NCBI GenBank assembly: GCA_018240685.1
Contig: JAFEFG010000027.1
Coordinates: forward strand, 1-47,577
DNA length: 47,577 nt
Origin: Pseudomonadota bacterium
Lineage (GTDB): Bacteria > Pseudomonadota > Alphaproteobacteria > Reyranellales > Reyranellaceae
Direction of reading: 5' to 3'
In this document: piece after piece, positions 1-7,634 of the stretch
How positions within the stretch are numbered: position 1 is the stretch's first letter
Layout of the letters: every line of letters starts with the position of its first letter
Program-made: the position numbers and the translations under genes
Notes under the pieces: generated by a model
Database searches by the model: none
What the model was told of the DNA's origin: nothing
Seen by the model: the letters and a program-made list of their open reading frames with translations, nothing else

Positions 1-1377
1 GGTGTTCGAGAAGTGCGGAAACAGGTAGGGCAGCTCGGACGAGTGCACCGCGCCCATCTCGAAGCCGGGATCGGCCGTCACCGGCGGCGCATTGCGATCG
101 GCGAACTCGAATTGATAGACGGGGACGAACCTGGCCAGCATCTTGCCGGTCTGCTGGTAGATGCAGTTGTTGATGCCGACATCGGCCCGGAAGTCCGAGT
201 AGACGGTGCCGAGCGCGGCGGGCGGCGAGGAATAGTTGGCCAGCGGATATTCCCGCAGGACCGCATCGGTGTTGCTGCCGTAGACGCTCTGCAGGTGGTC
301 GCGGTAGTTGCCCTTCGTGATCGCGTTGCCGGCCTGGACGTCATAGGCGACGTAGAGCCTGAGCTCGTCGCGGGTGCCGCCGTTGATCGCCGGCACCTGG
401 ACGAATTTCCCGGCGGCGAGCGCTTCTTCGCCCTGCAGCGGCACGGTCCTGGCGCCGATGACCGGCATGTAGGTCACGATGCTCTCGCTGCCCACCTTGG
501 CGCCGGCCTGCAGCAGATCCTCGACCGGCTTGGCCCTGAGACAGGCCAACGCGGTCGCTGCGTCGTTGCAGCCGACGAGCGCGGCGACCTTCTCGCCGAT
601 CTTCTGGCCGTCGGCGACGCTGGGCAGCGGCGTGGCGCAGCCGGCGCTCTGGATGATCGCCCTGTTGAACAGGCCTCGGGTCTCGTCCGGTGCGATGAGG
701 TGCATGCAGACCGATGCCGCCCCGGCGGATTCGCCGGCGAGCGTGATGTTGTCCGGGTCGCCGCCGAAGGCCGCGATGTTGCGCTTCACCCACCGCAGGG
801 CGAGCCGCTGATCGAGGAGCCCGTAGCCGCCGTTGTAGTCGGCAGCGAAGGCGGGATGCGCCATGAAGCCGAAAACGCCCAGCCGGTAATTGAGCGAAAC
901 GACGACGGCGTCGCCAGCCTTGGCGATCGCGTCGAGCGGGTAGAGCGAGCTCGATCCGCCGACGAAGGCGCCGCCATGGATCCAGACGAAGACCGGCCGC
1001 CGGCCGGGTGACGCTGCAGGCGCGGCGGGCATCGTGACGTTGAGAGAGAGGCAGTCCTCCTGATCGCTGGCCTCCGTGAGACCGTAGCGGCTCACCTGCG
1101 GGCAGGCGTTGCCGTACTTGGTCGCGTCGAGGACGCCGGCCCAGGCCTTTGCCGGCTGGGGTGGCTGCCAGCGGCGTTCGCCGACAGGAGGAAGCGCGTA
1201 GGGAATTCCCTTGAACTCGGCGACACCGTCGTGGGCGACGCCGCGGAGCTGGCCGAGATCGGTGGTGACGACCGGGCCGTCGGCCGCCAGCGCGGAGGAG
1301 GCCGACAGGCAGATGGTCGCCGATAGAGCGGCTGAAACGACGGCAGCCCAGTGCCGCCTTGTCTGTCTTGCACTCAT
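1..1377 (-). CDS. Type B carboxylesterase, secreted (3' end beyond window)
   Basis: Alpha/beta-hydrolase of the carboxylesterase/para-nitrobenzyl esterase family, expected to hydrolyse carboxylic esters; the natural substrate cannot be told. The 459 visible codons start at an ATG and run open off the left edge, so the C-terminus is missing. Residues 1-32 look like a signal peptide ending in an Ala-rich ALAA site, so the protein is probably exported. Visible family marks are EDCLSLNV (107-114), the oxyanion-hole HGGAF (134-138), the nucleophile elbow GESAG with Ser217, the acidic residue Glu338 in GGTRDE, and the catalytic His445 in [11 protein letters not shown]. The triad is therefore complete. 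It is divergent from the DUF3297 gene, and two inverted repeats lie between them. Confidence 0.9.
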   Translation of the reverse strand, partial: MSARQTRRHWAAVVSAALSATICLSASSALAADGPVVTTDLGQLRGVAHDGVAEFKGIPYALPPVGERRWQPPQPAKAWAGVLDATKYGNACPQVSRYGLTEASDQEDCLSLNVTMPAAPAASPGRRPVFVWIHGGAFVGGSSSLYPLDAIAKAGDAVVVSLNYRLGVFGFMAHPAFAADYNGGYGLLDQRLALRWVKRNIAAFGGDPDNITLAGESAGAASVCMHLIAPDETRGLFNRAIIQSAGCATPLPSVADGQKIGEKVAALVGCNDAATALACLRAKPVEDLLQAGAKVGSESIVTYMPVIGARTVPLQGEEALAAGKFVQVPAINGGTRDELRLYVAYDVQAGNAITKGNYRDHLQSVYGSNTDAVLREYPLANYSSPPAALGTVYSDFRADVGINNCIYQQTGKMLARFVPVYQFEFADRNAPPVTADPGFEMGAVHSSELPYLFPHFSNT

Positions 1378-1406
1378 GGCACGCGATGCTCCCAACTCGA
1401 ACGTGG

Positions 1407-1428
1407 GGCGGGATTGTTGCATCCCGCC
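1407..1428. repeat. Second inverted repeat in the same divergent gap
   Basis: Arms GGCGGGAT and ATCCCGCC are separated by six bases. The repeat is only 4 bp from the 1433-1454 palindrome. It could be an operator, or a hairpin in the 5' leader of the carboxylesterase mRNA, which is transcribed leftward from this gap. Confidence 0.4.
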
Positions 1429-1432
1429 GCAA

Positions 1433-1454
1433 GAAGCGCGGACATCCGCGCTTC
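1433..1454. promoter_or_regulatory. Perfect 10-bp-arm palindrome, candidate operator
   Basis: Arms GAAGCGCGGA and TCCGCGCTTC are separated by CA. They sit in the 121-bp gap between the divergent carboxylesterase and DUF3297 starts, about 33 bp before the -10-like TATAGT of the latter. A dimeric regulator site is the natural reading, but no regulator gene is adjacent. Confidence 0.45.
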
Positions 1455-1486
1455 ATCAATGGATAAATCGGCGTCCATATCTGCGC

Positions 1487-1492
1487 TATAGT
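1487..1492 (+). promoter_or_regulatory. -10-like TATAGT placed for a leaderless DUF3297 mRNA
   Basis: TATAGT ends 6 bases before the ATG at 1499, which puts the expected transcription start at or next to the A of the ATG. No Shine-Dalgarno sequence is present. No convincing -35 is visible, so confidence is low. Confidence 0.35.
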
Positions 1493-1498
1493 TCATTC

Positions 1499-1738
1499 AT
1501 GACAGACACAGTCTTGCCGGACCGGCTTTCCACCAATCCCAAGAGTCCCTTTTACGACGAGGCGCTGCTCCAGAAGGGCATCGGCATCAAGTTCGACGGC
1601 GAGGAGAAGACCAACGTCGAGGAATACTGCATCAGCGAGGGCTGGATCCGCGTTGCCGTCGGCAAGACGGTGGATCGCAAGGGCAATCCGCTCACCATCA
1701 AGCTGAAGGGCAAGGTCGAGCCCTACCTGCAGAAGTAG
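1499..1738 (+). CDS. DUF3297 family protein
   Basis: Small 79-residue protein matching the DUF3297 family, which is common in proteobacteria and has no established function. The sequence begins with the characteristic LSTNPKSPFYDE block, followed by GIGIKFDG, TNVEEYCISEGWIRV and a C-terminal GKTVDRKGNPLTIKLKG. There is no signal peptide, membrane segment or metal motif. The ATG at 1499 gives the length usual for the family; frames extending further upstream would cross the -10-like TATAGT. The next gene, a metal exporter, begins 21 bp downstream on the same strand, so the two are probably co-transcribed. No role in metal handling can be read from the sequence itself. Confidence 0.85.
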   Translation: MTDTVLPDRLSTNPKSPFYDEALLQKGIGIKFDGEEKTNVEEYCISEGWIRVAVGKTVDRKGNPLTIKLKGKVEPYLQK

Positions 1739-1759
1739 AGACGGAGCGGGGGGGACACC

Positions 1760-2755
1760 ATGCACAGCCATACGCTTGCCGACTGGCGCCACGACCACGT
1801 TTTCCTGGGCGCCTCACATGAGCGCAACGAGAGACGCACCTGGCTGGTGGTCGGCCTGACCGCCGTGATGATGGTGGCCGAGATCGTGGGTGGCAGCGTG
1901 TTCGGCTCGATGGCGCTGCTGGCCGACGGCTGGCACATGTCGACCCATGCCGGGGCGCTCGCCATCGCCGCCCTGGCCTACCGCTACGCGCGCACGCATG
2001 CCCGCGATCCGCGGTTCGCTTTCGGCACCGGCAAGCTTGGCGACCTGGCGGGCTTCAGCAGCGCGATCGTGCTGGCGATGATCTCGCTCCTGATCGGCTA
2101 CGAGTCGGTGGGCCGCCTGTTCGAGCCCGTTTCGATCCACTATGGCGAGGCGACGGCCATTGCCGTCGTGGGGCTCCTGGTCAATCTGGCGAGCGCGTGG
2201 CTGCTCGGCGCCGAGCATGGCCACGATCATCACGGTCCCGCGTCTGCCCACGGCGACGACCACCACCATCATCATCACGATCACCATGGTCCTAGCGGTC
2301 ACGGTCACGCCCATGGACACCACCATCACGACCACAACCTGCGGGCCGCCTACTGGCATGTGCTGGCCGATGCCCTGACGTCCGTGCTGGCGATCGTGGG
2401 GCTGCTGGCCGCCCGCTTCTACGGCTGGAACTGGCTGGATCCCGTCATTGGCATCGTCGGCGCCGCGGTCATCGCGCATTGGTCATGGGGGCTGATCCGC
2501 GACGCGGGCGCCGTGCTGCTGGATGTGGCGCCCGACCGCGCACTGGGCGAGGCCATTCGGCGGCGCCTCGAAGTCGGCGAGGATCGCATCGCCGATCTCC
2601 ATGTCTGGCGTTTGGGCCCCGGCCATCATGCCGCGATCGTCTCGCTGGTGTCGCATGAGCCCGAGGCGGCGCAGCACTACAAGGACCGCCTGGGCGATCT
2701 GGCGCAGCTCAGCCACGTCACGGTGGAAGTCCATCGCTGCGCCGGCCCGCACTGA
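1760..2755 (+). CDS. dmeF: CDF family Co2+/Ni2+ efflux transporter, DmeF type
   Basis: Inner-membrane cation diffusion facilitator exporting divalent metals by proton antiport. The 331-residue protein has the N-terminal cytoplasmic His motif and ER-rich entry typical of DmeF, about six membrane segments, and a very His-rich cytoplasmic loop (about residues 153-192). Metal-site candidates are His59 and His63 in the second membrane segment (HxxxH, where zinc-type CDF proteins have HxxxD) and His200/Asp204 in the fifth. A C-terminal ferredoxin-like domain follows. A strong purine-rich Shine-Dalgarno (GGAGCGGGGGG) precedes the ATG. DmeF proteins are linked to cobalt and nickel resistance; that preference here is by homology. 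No DmeR-type repressor lies next to it. Confidence 0.85.
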   Translation: MHSHTLADWRHDHVFLGASHERNERRTWLVVGLTAVMMVAEIVGGSVFGSMALLADGWHMSTHAGALAIAALAYRYARTHARDPRFAFGTGKLGDLAGFSSAIVLAMISLLIGYESVGRLFEPVSIHYGEATAIAVVGLLVNLASAWLLGAEHGHDHHGPASAHGDDHHHHHHDHHGPSGHGHAHGHHHHDHNLRAAYWHVLADALTSVLAIVGLLAARFYGWNWLDPVIGIVGAAVIAHWSWGLIRDAGAVLLDVAPDRALGEAIRRRLEVGEDRIADLHVWRLGPGHHAAIVSLVSHEPEAAQHYKDRLGDLAQLSHVTVEVHRCAGPH

Positions 2756-2757
2756 TC

Positions 2758-2779
2758 GCCGCCGCGATCGTCCGGCGGC
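2758..2779 (+). terminator. GC-rich hairpin after dmeF
   Basis: Arms GCCGCCG and CGGCGGC enclose an 8-base loop just after the dmeF stop, between convergent genes. There is no T-tract, so it may be a weak or factor-assisted terminator only. Confidence 0.3.
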
Positions 2780-2803
2780 ATCCCATGTCCTCCTGGCCGC
2801 CGC

Positions 2804-3091
2804 TCAGGCGGCCGCGGCGTCGATGAACATTGCCAGAGCGACGTCCTTGTCGGTCACGCCACCGGCATCGTGGGTGGAGAGCAGGATCTCGACGCGATTG
2901 TACACATTCGACCATTCGGGATGGTGATCGGCCTTCTCGGCCGCCAGGGCGACGCGCGTCATGAAGCCCCAGGCCTGGTTGAAATCGGCGAACGTGAAGC
3001 TCTTCTGGATCGCATCGCGGCCCGCGACCTCGGTCCAGCCGCGGAGGCTGGCCAGGGCCTCGTTTCGCGCCGTGCCGGTCAACTTCGTCAT
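2804..3091 (-). CDS. phhB: 4a-hydroxytetrahydrobiopterin dehydratase (PCD/DCoH)
   Basis: Cytosolic enzyme that dehydrates 4a-hydroxytetrahydrobiopterin to quinonoid dihydrobiopterin, recycling the pterin cofactor of aromatic amino acid hydroxylases. At 95 residues it has the usual length of the family. It shows the conserved [13 protein letters not shown] region (about 32-44) and the active-site HHPEW (56-60) followed by [16 protein letters not shown]. No phenylalanine hydroxylase gene is present in the window, so the partner enzyme must be elsewhere or the protein serves another pterin such as a molybdopterin-related one. Start at the ATG at 3091; GAGGAGA lies just upstream on the coding strand. 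It is a single-gene unit, convergent with dmeF. Confidence 0.9.
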   Translation of the reverse strand: MTKLTGTARNEALASLRGWTEVAGRDAIQKSFTFADFNQAWGFMTRVALAAEKADHHPEWSNVYNRVEILLSTHDAGGVTDKDVALAMFIDAAAA

Positions 3092-3128
3092 CGTCTTCTC
3101 CTCACAGGGACCCCGAATGGTCCAAAGC

Positions 3129-3158
3129 TTGCCTCATCGCATCTGCACAGCCTAGGCT
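3129..3158 (+). promoter_or_regulatory. Candidate promoter of the binding-protein gene
   Basis: TTGCCT (3129-3134), 18-bp spacer, TAGGCT (3153-3158), about 24 bp before the GTG start. The match to the sigma-70 consensus is fair. Confidence 0.35.
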
Positions 3159-3181
3159 GACCGGATCAACAGGAGGCATTC

Positions 3182-4711
3182 GTGAAACTTACCCGCCGTT
3201 CCGCGCTGCTCGCAGCAACCTCGCTCGCAGTCGCTCCCTCTGCCGCCCGGGCCGACAAGGCTTCCGACACGCTGCGCATCCTGTTCCTCGACGCCGTGCC
3301 GAACATCGACATGTATTTCAACAGCCAGCGCACCGGGCTGATCCTCGCCCACCATGCCTGGGACATGCTGGTACACCGCGATCCGGCAACCTTCGAGATC
3401 AAGCCGTCGCTGGCGACCGAATGGAAGTTCACCGACGATACCACGCTCGACCTGACGATCCGCCAGGGCGTGAAATTCCACGACGGCAGCCCGCTCACGG
3501 CGGAAGACGTGGTCTATACGATGAACATGGCGGCGAATCCGGCCAGCAAGGTCGCGACGCCCAGCAACTACGCCTGGATCGACAAGGTCGAGAAGACGGG
3601 CGACTTCGCCGTCAGCATCAAGATGAAGAAGCCGACGCCGGCGGCGCTGGAATATCTCGCCATGGTGACGCCGATCCATCCGAAGGCCTATCGTGAGAAG
3701 GTCGGGCCCGAGGGCTTCGCGGCCAAGCCGGTCGGCGCCGGCCCCTACAAGATCGTCAAGAACGACCAGGGCAAGGAAGTGATCTTCGAGCGCTTCGAGG
3801 ATTACTGGGCGGGCTCGCCCAAGGGCAAGCCCGCGATCAAGACCCTGCATGTGCGTTTCGTGCCCGACCTCGCCACCGAGGTGACGGAGCTCATCGGCCG
3901 GCGCGCCGACTGGATCTGGAACATCAACCCCGATCAGATGGACAACATCAACAAGGTGCCGTTCCTGCATGCGGTGCGGCAGGAGTCCATGCGCGTGGGC
4001 TATCTCTCGATCGATGCGGCCGGCCGGTCGGGGGCGGGGAACCCGCTCACCAACGTCAAGGTGCGCCAGGCGATCTGGCACGCCGTCAACCGCAAGGAGA
4101 TCGCCGACAAGCTGATCGGCGGCGGCAGCCGCGTGCCGCCCGCGCCCTGCTTTCCGAGCCAGTTCGGCTGCGATGCCAATGCGGCCGTGAAGTACGACTA
4201 CGATCCGGCCAAGGCCAAGGCGCTGCTGGCCGAGGCCGGTTTCCCCAACGGCTTCGAGACCGAGATGGTGACCTACGTGCAGCCCACGTCCTGGGGCGCG
4301 GCGATCCAGAACTATCTCGGCGCCGTCGGCATCAAGGCCAAGATCACCCAGCTCCAGGTCGCGCCGGCGATCCAGAAGGCCTGGAAGGGCGAGGCGCCCC
4401 TCTACTTCGCGAGCTGGGGCAGTTACTCCATCAACGACGTCTCCGCCATCATGCCCGTGATGTTCGGCAAGGGTTCCAACGACAACTATTCGAGGGATCC
4501 CGAGCTCGAGAAGCTGATCGCCGACGGCGGTGCCACCTCGGACAAGGCGGCCCGCGCCAAGGCCTACTCGGCGGCGATCAAGCTTGCGACCGAGAAAGCC
4601 TACTGGATGCCCGTTGCCACCTACGTGAACACCTACGCCTTCACCAAGGATCTCGACTTCAAGACCTTCCCGGACGAGCTGCCGCGCTTCTACCTTGCCA
4701 AGTGGAAGTGA
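3182..4711 (+). CDS. ABC transporter substrate-binding protein, family 5 (peptide/nickel type)
   Basis: Periplasmic solute receptor of the SBP_bac_5 family, which feeds peptides, nickel complexes or other solutes to Dpp/Opp-like importers; the ligand cannot be predicted. The 509-residue protein starts at a GTG preceded by AGGAGG. Its N-terminus has an RRSALL twin-arginine-like signal ending in an ARA site near residue 24. The family signature follows: LRQGV-like TIRQGVKFHDGSPLTAEDVVYT, then GAGPYKI and an LTNVKVRQAIWHAVNRKEI block. The matching membrane and ATPase genes (4871-8548) lie immediately downstream on the opposite strand, so receptor and translocator are transcribed toward each other, not in one operon. 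Confidence 0.9.
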   Translation: MKLTRRSALLAATSLAVAPSAARADKASDTLRILFLDAVPNIDMYFNSQRTGLILAHHAWDMLVHRDPATFEIKPSLATEWKFTDDTTLDLTIRQGVKFHDGSPLTAEDVVYTMNMAANPASKVATPSNYAWIDKVEKTGDFAVSIKMKKPTPAALEYLAMVTPIHPKAYREKVGPEGFAAKPVGAGPYKIVKNDQGKEVIFERFEDYWAGSPKGKPAIKTLHVRFVPDLATEVTELIGRRADWIWNINPDQMDNINKVPFLHAVRQESMRVGYLSIDAAGRSGAGNPLTNVKVRQAIWHAVNRKEIADKLIGGGSRVPPAPCFPSQFGCDANAAVKYDYDPAKAKALLAEAGFPNGFETEMVTYVQPTSWGAAIQNYLGAVGIKAKITQLQVAPAIQKAWKGEAPLYFASWGSYSINDVSAIMPVMFGKGSNDNYSRDPELEKLIADGGATSDKAARAKAYSAAIKLATEKAYWMPVATYVNTYAFTKDLDFKTFPDELPRFYLAKWK

Positions 4712-4754
4712 CGCGACGGGACCGGCAGCCGGCGCGTCAGTGACGCGTCGGTAC

Positions 4755-4790
4755 GGGACGCGCGGGACAGGTGGGACAGGCGGGACAAGG
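4755..4790 (+). repeat. Four tandem 9-bp GGGAC units between convergent genes
   Basis: GGGAC recurs at 4755, 4764, 4773 and 4782, an exact 9-bp period, with further copies at 4718, 4818, 4838 and 4848. GGGACAGGT (4764-4772) is complementary to ACCTGTCCC (4821-4829), and the next repeat unit can pair in an overlapping register. Long-range alternative hairpins are therefore possible in transcripts of both convergent units. Confidence 0.7.
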
Positions 4791-4870
4791 GCCGGAAAAG
4801 CCTTGTGTCCTCGATACGGGACCTGTCCCAGGCGTCTGGGACAGAACGGGACGGCCCATCGCGCGGAGGA

Positions 4871-5803
4871 TCAGGCGATCCAGCACTCCACGCCGCCGCC
4901 GGCCCGCTCCTTGAGCGGCGGGCGTTCGCTGGCGCAGCGCGGCTCGGCCACCGGGCAGCGCGGATGGAAGCGGCAGCCGGGCGGGATGTTGGCCGGATCG
5001 GGCAGGGCGTCGCCCAGCCCCACGTCGGGCACGCCGAGGCCCGGTTCGGGCGTCAGCACCGAGGCGAGCAGCGCCTTGGTGTAGGGATGCTCCGGTTTCG
5101 CGAACAGCGCATCCGTCGTGCCGCGCTCGACGATGCGGCCGAGATACATCACCGCCACCTCGCTCGCGACATGCTCGACGACCGCGAGATTGTGGCTGAT
5201 GAAGAGATAGGTGAGTCTGAGATCGCGACGCAGCTCCGCCAGCAGGTTCAGGATCTGCGCCTGCACCGACACGTCGAGCGCCGAGGTCGGCTCGTCGCAC
5301 ACCACGATGCGGGGGCGCAGCACCAGGGCGCGTGCGATGGCGACACGCTGGCGCTGGCCGCCCGAAAGCTCGGCCGGCAGGCGGCGGCCCATCTCCGCGC
5401 TGAGGCCGACCCGCGCCAGCAGTTCGTCGACGCGCCGCTCGATCTCGGCCCGGCCGAAGGTGCCTTGCGCCACCAGGGGCATCGCGACGATGTCCCTCAC
5501 GCGCGCGAGCGGATTGAGCGAGGAGAAGGGGTCCTGGAACACCGGCTGGATCAGCCGGGCGCGGGCCTTGCGGTCCATGCCGCCGACCGTCTGCCCTTCC
5601 ACCGTGACCTCGCCCGAGTCGGGCGCGAGCAATCCAAGGATCAGGCGTGCGAGCGTACTCTTGCCGCAGCCCGACTCGCCCACCACGCCCAGCACGCCGC
5701 CGGGCGGGATGGCGAAGGAGACGTCATCGACGGCGACCACCCTGCCGCTGCGGATGGCGAAGGTTTTGCGGACCTGGCGGACTTCGATGGCGGGCGGGGT
5801 CAT
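4871..5803 (-). CDS. Oligopeptide/dipeptide ABC transporter ATPase, DppF/OppF type
   Basis: Cytoplasmic ATPase that powers the importer encoded by this operon. The 310-residue protein has Walker A GESGCGKST (42-50), Q-loop Gln90, ABC signature LSGGQ (146-150), Walker B with DEPTSALD (170-177) and switch His204. It ends with the oligopeptide-transporter C-terminal region, including the Cys-containing CRFHPRCPVAEPRC segment typical of OppD/F and DppD/F. The ATG at 5803 overlaps the stop of the upstream ATPase gene by 4 bp (ATGA), which shows translational coupling. It is the last gene of the four-gene minus-strand operon. Specificity is unknown. Confidence 0.92.
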   Translation of the reverse strand: MTPPAIEVRQVRKTFAIRSGRVVAVDDVSFAIPPGGVLGVVGESGCGKSTLARLILGLLAPDSGEVTVEGQTVGGMDRKARARLIQPVFQDPFSSLNPLARVRDIVAMPLVAQGTFGRAEIERRVDELLARVGLSAEMGRRLPAELSGGQRQRVAIARALVLRPRIVVCDEPTSALDVSVQAQILNLLAELRRDLRLTYLFISHNLAVVEHVASEVAVMYLGRIVERGTTDALFAKPEHPYTKALLASVLTPEPGLGVPDVGLGDALPDPANIPPGCRFHPRCPVAEPRCASERPPLKERAGGGVECWIA

Positions 5804-6774
5804 GCGGCGGTCTTCGCGGGCCCGGGCGCCAGCCGGCAGAGATATTCGTGGGTGGCGCCGGCGGCATGGCGTGGAACGGCCCTGGCGCAGCTCGCATCGG
5901 CAAAGTCGCAGCGGTCGCGGAAGGCGCAACCCTCGAAGCCCGGGCCGATGCGCGGCACGGTGCCGCGAATGGCGCCCAGCGGCTCGTCGCGCCGCACCTT
6001 GCCCGGCACAGGCACGCACCGGAGCAGGCCCTGCGTGTAGGGGTGGCGCGGATTGGCGAACAGGTCGGCCGTCGTCGCGCTCTCCACGACCTCGCCGGCG
6101 TACATCACCGAGACGCGGGTGGCGACGCGGGCCACGATGCCGAGATCGTGCGTGATCAGCAGCAGGCCGAGCCCGAGGTCGCGCTGCAGGCCGGCGAGCA
6201 GCCGCAGGATCTGCGCCTGCACCGTCACGTCGAGCGCGGTCGTGGGTTCGTCGGCGATCAGGAGCCTGGGCTCGCACATCAGCGCCATGGCGATCATGAC
6301 GCGCTGCCGCAGGCCGCCGGAGAGCTGATGCGGGAACTGGCCCAGCCGCATGCCGGGCGCGGTGATGCCGACGCGGGCGAGGAGGTCGGCCGCGCGCTCG
6401 GTGGCGGCGCGCTGGCTCACTGCCTTGTGCCGCCGCAGCACCTCGGTCATCTGCGAGCCGATCGTGTAGGCCGGGTTGAGGCTGGTCATCGGCTCCTGGA
6501 AGATCATGGCCATGGCGTTGCCGCGCAGGCGCGCCATGCCGCGTTCCGGGAGCCCGAGCAGGTCCTGGCCCTGGAAGGCCAGCCTGTCGGCCCGGCGCCG
6601 CGCGCCGCGGGCCAGCAGGTTCATGACGGCAAGCGACGTCACCGACTTGCCGCAGCCCGATTCGCCCACCAGGCAATGGGTCTCGCCGGGGGCAACCGTC
6701 AGCGACACGCCGCGCACCGCGGAGGTCCGGCCGAAATCGACCTGCAGCCGTTCGATCTCGAGCAGAGCGCTCAT
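5800..6774 (-). CDS. Oligopeptide/dipeptide ABC transporter ATPase, DppD/OppD type
   Basis: Second ATPase of the same importer; DppD and DppF homologues normally form a heterodimer under the two permeases. The 324-residue protein contains Walker A GESGCGKS (37-44), signature LSGGLRQR (151-158), DEPTTALD (175-182) and the C-terminal oligo-HPY-type Cys motif CAFRDRCDFADASC. A longer open frame continues upstream of 6774, but it is the reading frame behind the permease gene. The ATG at 6774 gives the normal N-terminus and a 4-bp ATGA overlap with the permease stop. The downstream ATPase also begins by a 4-bp overlap. Confidence 0.92.
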   Translation of the reverse strand: MSALLEIERLQVDFGRTSAVRGVSLTVAPGETHCLVGESGCGKSVTSLAVMNLLARGARRRADRLAFQGQDLLGLPERGMARLRGNAMAMIFQEPMTSLNPAYTIGSQMTEVLRRHKAVSQRAATERAADLLARVGITAPGMRLGQFPHQLSGGLRQRVMIAMALMCEPRLLIADEPTTALDVTVQAQILRLLAGLQRDLGLGLLLITHDLGIVARVATRVSVMYAGEVVESATTADLFANPRHPYTQGLLRCVPVPGKVRRDEPLGAIRGTVPRIGPGFEGCAFRDRCDFADASCARAVPRHAAGATHEYLCRLAPGPAKTAA

Positions 6775-7634
6775 GGCTCGGACCTCGCGCCGAACTGGTC
6801 GCGCAGGCCGTCGCCCAGCAGGTTGATGCCCAGCACCAGCACGAACAGCGCCACGCCGGGGATCATGATCACCCATGGGCTGAAGAACATGTAATCCTTG
6901 GCTTCGGCGATCATCAGCCCCCAGGACGGCAGCGGCGGCGGCACGCCGAGGCCGAGGAAGGAAAGCGTGGCTTCGAGCAGGATCGCGAGCGCGATCTCGA
7001 GCGTCGCCACGACGACCAGATGACTGGCGATGTTGGGAAGGACCTCGCGGGTCAGGATGCGGAAGCGCGAGCAGCCGGCGCACCAGGCCGCGGCGACGTA
7101 GTCGAGATTGCGCACCTGCATGGTCGTGGAGCGCGCCACCACGGCGAAGCGGTCCCAGAGGAGAAGGCCCAGCGTGAGCAGCAGCAGCGTCATCGAGCTG
7201 CCCAGCAGGCCGACCACGGCGAGGGCCACGAGAACCACCGGGATCGAGAGGCGGGTGGTGATGGCGAACAGCACCGCATCGTCGACGCGCCCGCCGAGGA
7301 ACCCGCCCAGTACGCCCAGCGTGATGCCGATCAGGCCGGAGACGATGCTGACCGTCACGCCGATCAGCATGGAGATGCGGCAGCCCCAGATCAGGCGCGA
7401 GAGGTAGTCGCGGCCGAGCTGGTCGGTGCCCAGCAGGTGCTGCGGATCGGAGCCTTCCATCCAGAACGGGACCAGCAGGCGCTTGCCAAGGTCCTGGGCG
7501 AAGGGATCGTGCGGCACCAGGAGCGGGGCGAAGATCGCGCAGAAGGCGGCGATGCCCACGATCGCCGCGCCGAACCAGGTGGCGGCGCTGCGCCAGCCGC
7601 GGCGCGGTCCGGTCGTCGTCGTTGCGATGCTCAT
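6771..7634 (-). CDS. ABC transporter permease, DppC/OppC type
   Basis: Inner-membrane permease of the importer. The 287-residue protein has the N-terminal membrane segment with APLLVPHDP, the family mark LLGTDQLGRDYLSRLIWG (about residues 74-91), several hydrophobic segments and a cytoplasmic coupling (EAA) loop around AAWCAGCSRFRILTREVLP. It ends with LGDGLRDQFG-like sequence as in other DppC proteins. ATG at 7634 overlaps the stop of the DppB-type gene by 4 bp. Together with that protein it forms the transmembrane channel; the substrate is not evident. Confidence 0.92.
   Translation of the reverse strand: MSIATTTTGPRRGWRSAATWFGAAIVGIAAFCAIFAPLLVPHDPFAQDLGKRLLVPFWMEGSDPQHLLGTDQLGRDYLSRLIWGCRISMLIGVTVSIVSGLIGITLGVLGGFLGGRVDDAVLFAITTRLSIPVVLVALAVVGLLGSSMTLLLLTLGLLLWDRFAVVARSTTMQVRNLDYVAAAWCAGCSRFRILTREVLPNIASHLVVVATLEIALAILLEATLSFLGLGVPPPLPSWGLMIAEAKDYMFFSPWVIMIPGVALFVLVLGINLLGDGLRDQFGARSEP

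Noticed and set aside
341..1459. Minus-strand frame across the carboxylesterase
   Set aside because: Arg-rich out-of-frame translation; the true frame contains the complete serine hydrolase triad and simply lacks a stop inside the window.
4755..4852. CRISPR-like array
   Set aside because: Repeat units are only 9 bp with no spacers of constant length and no cas genes.
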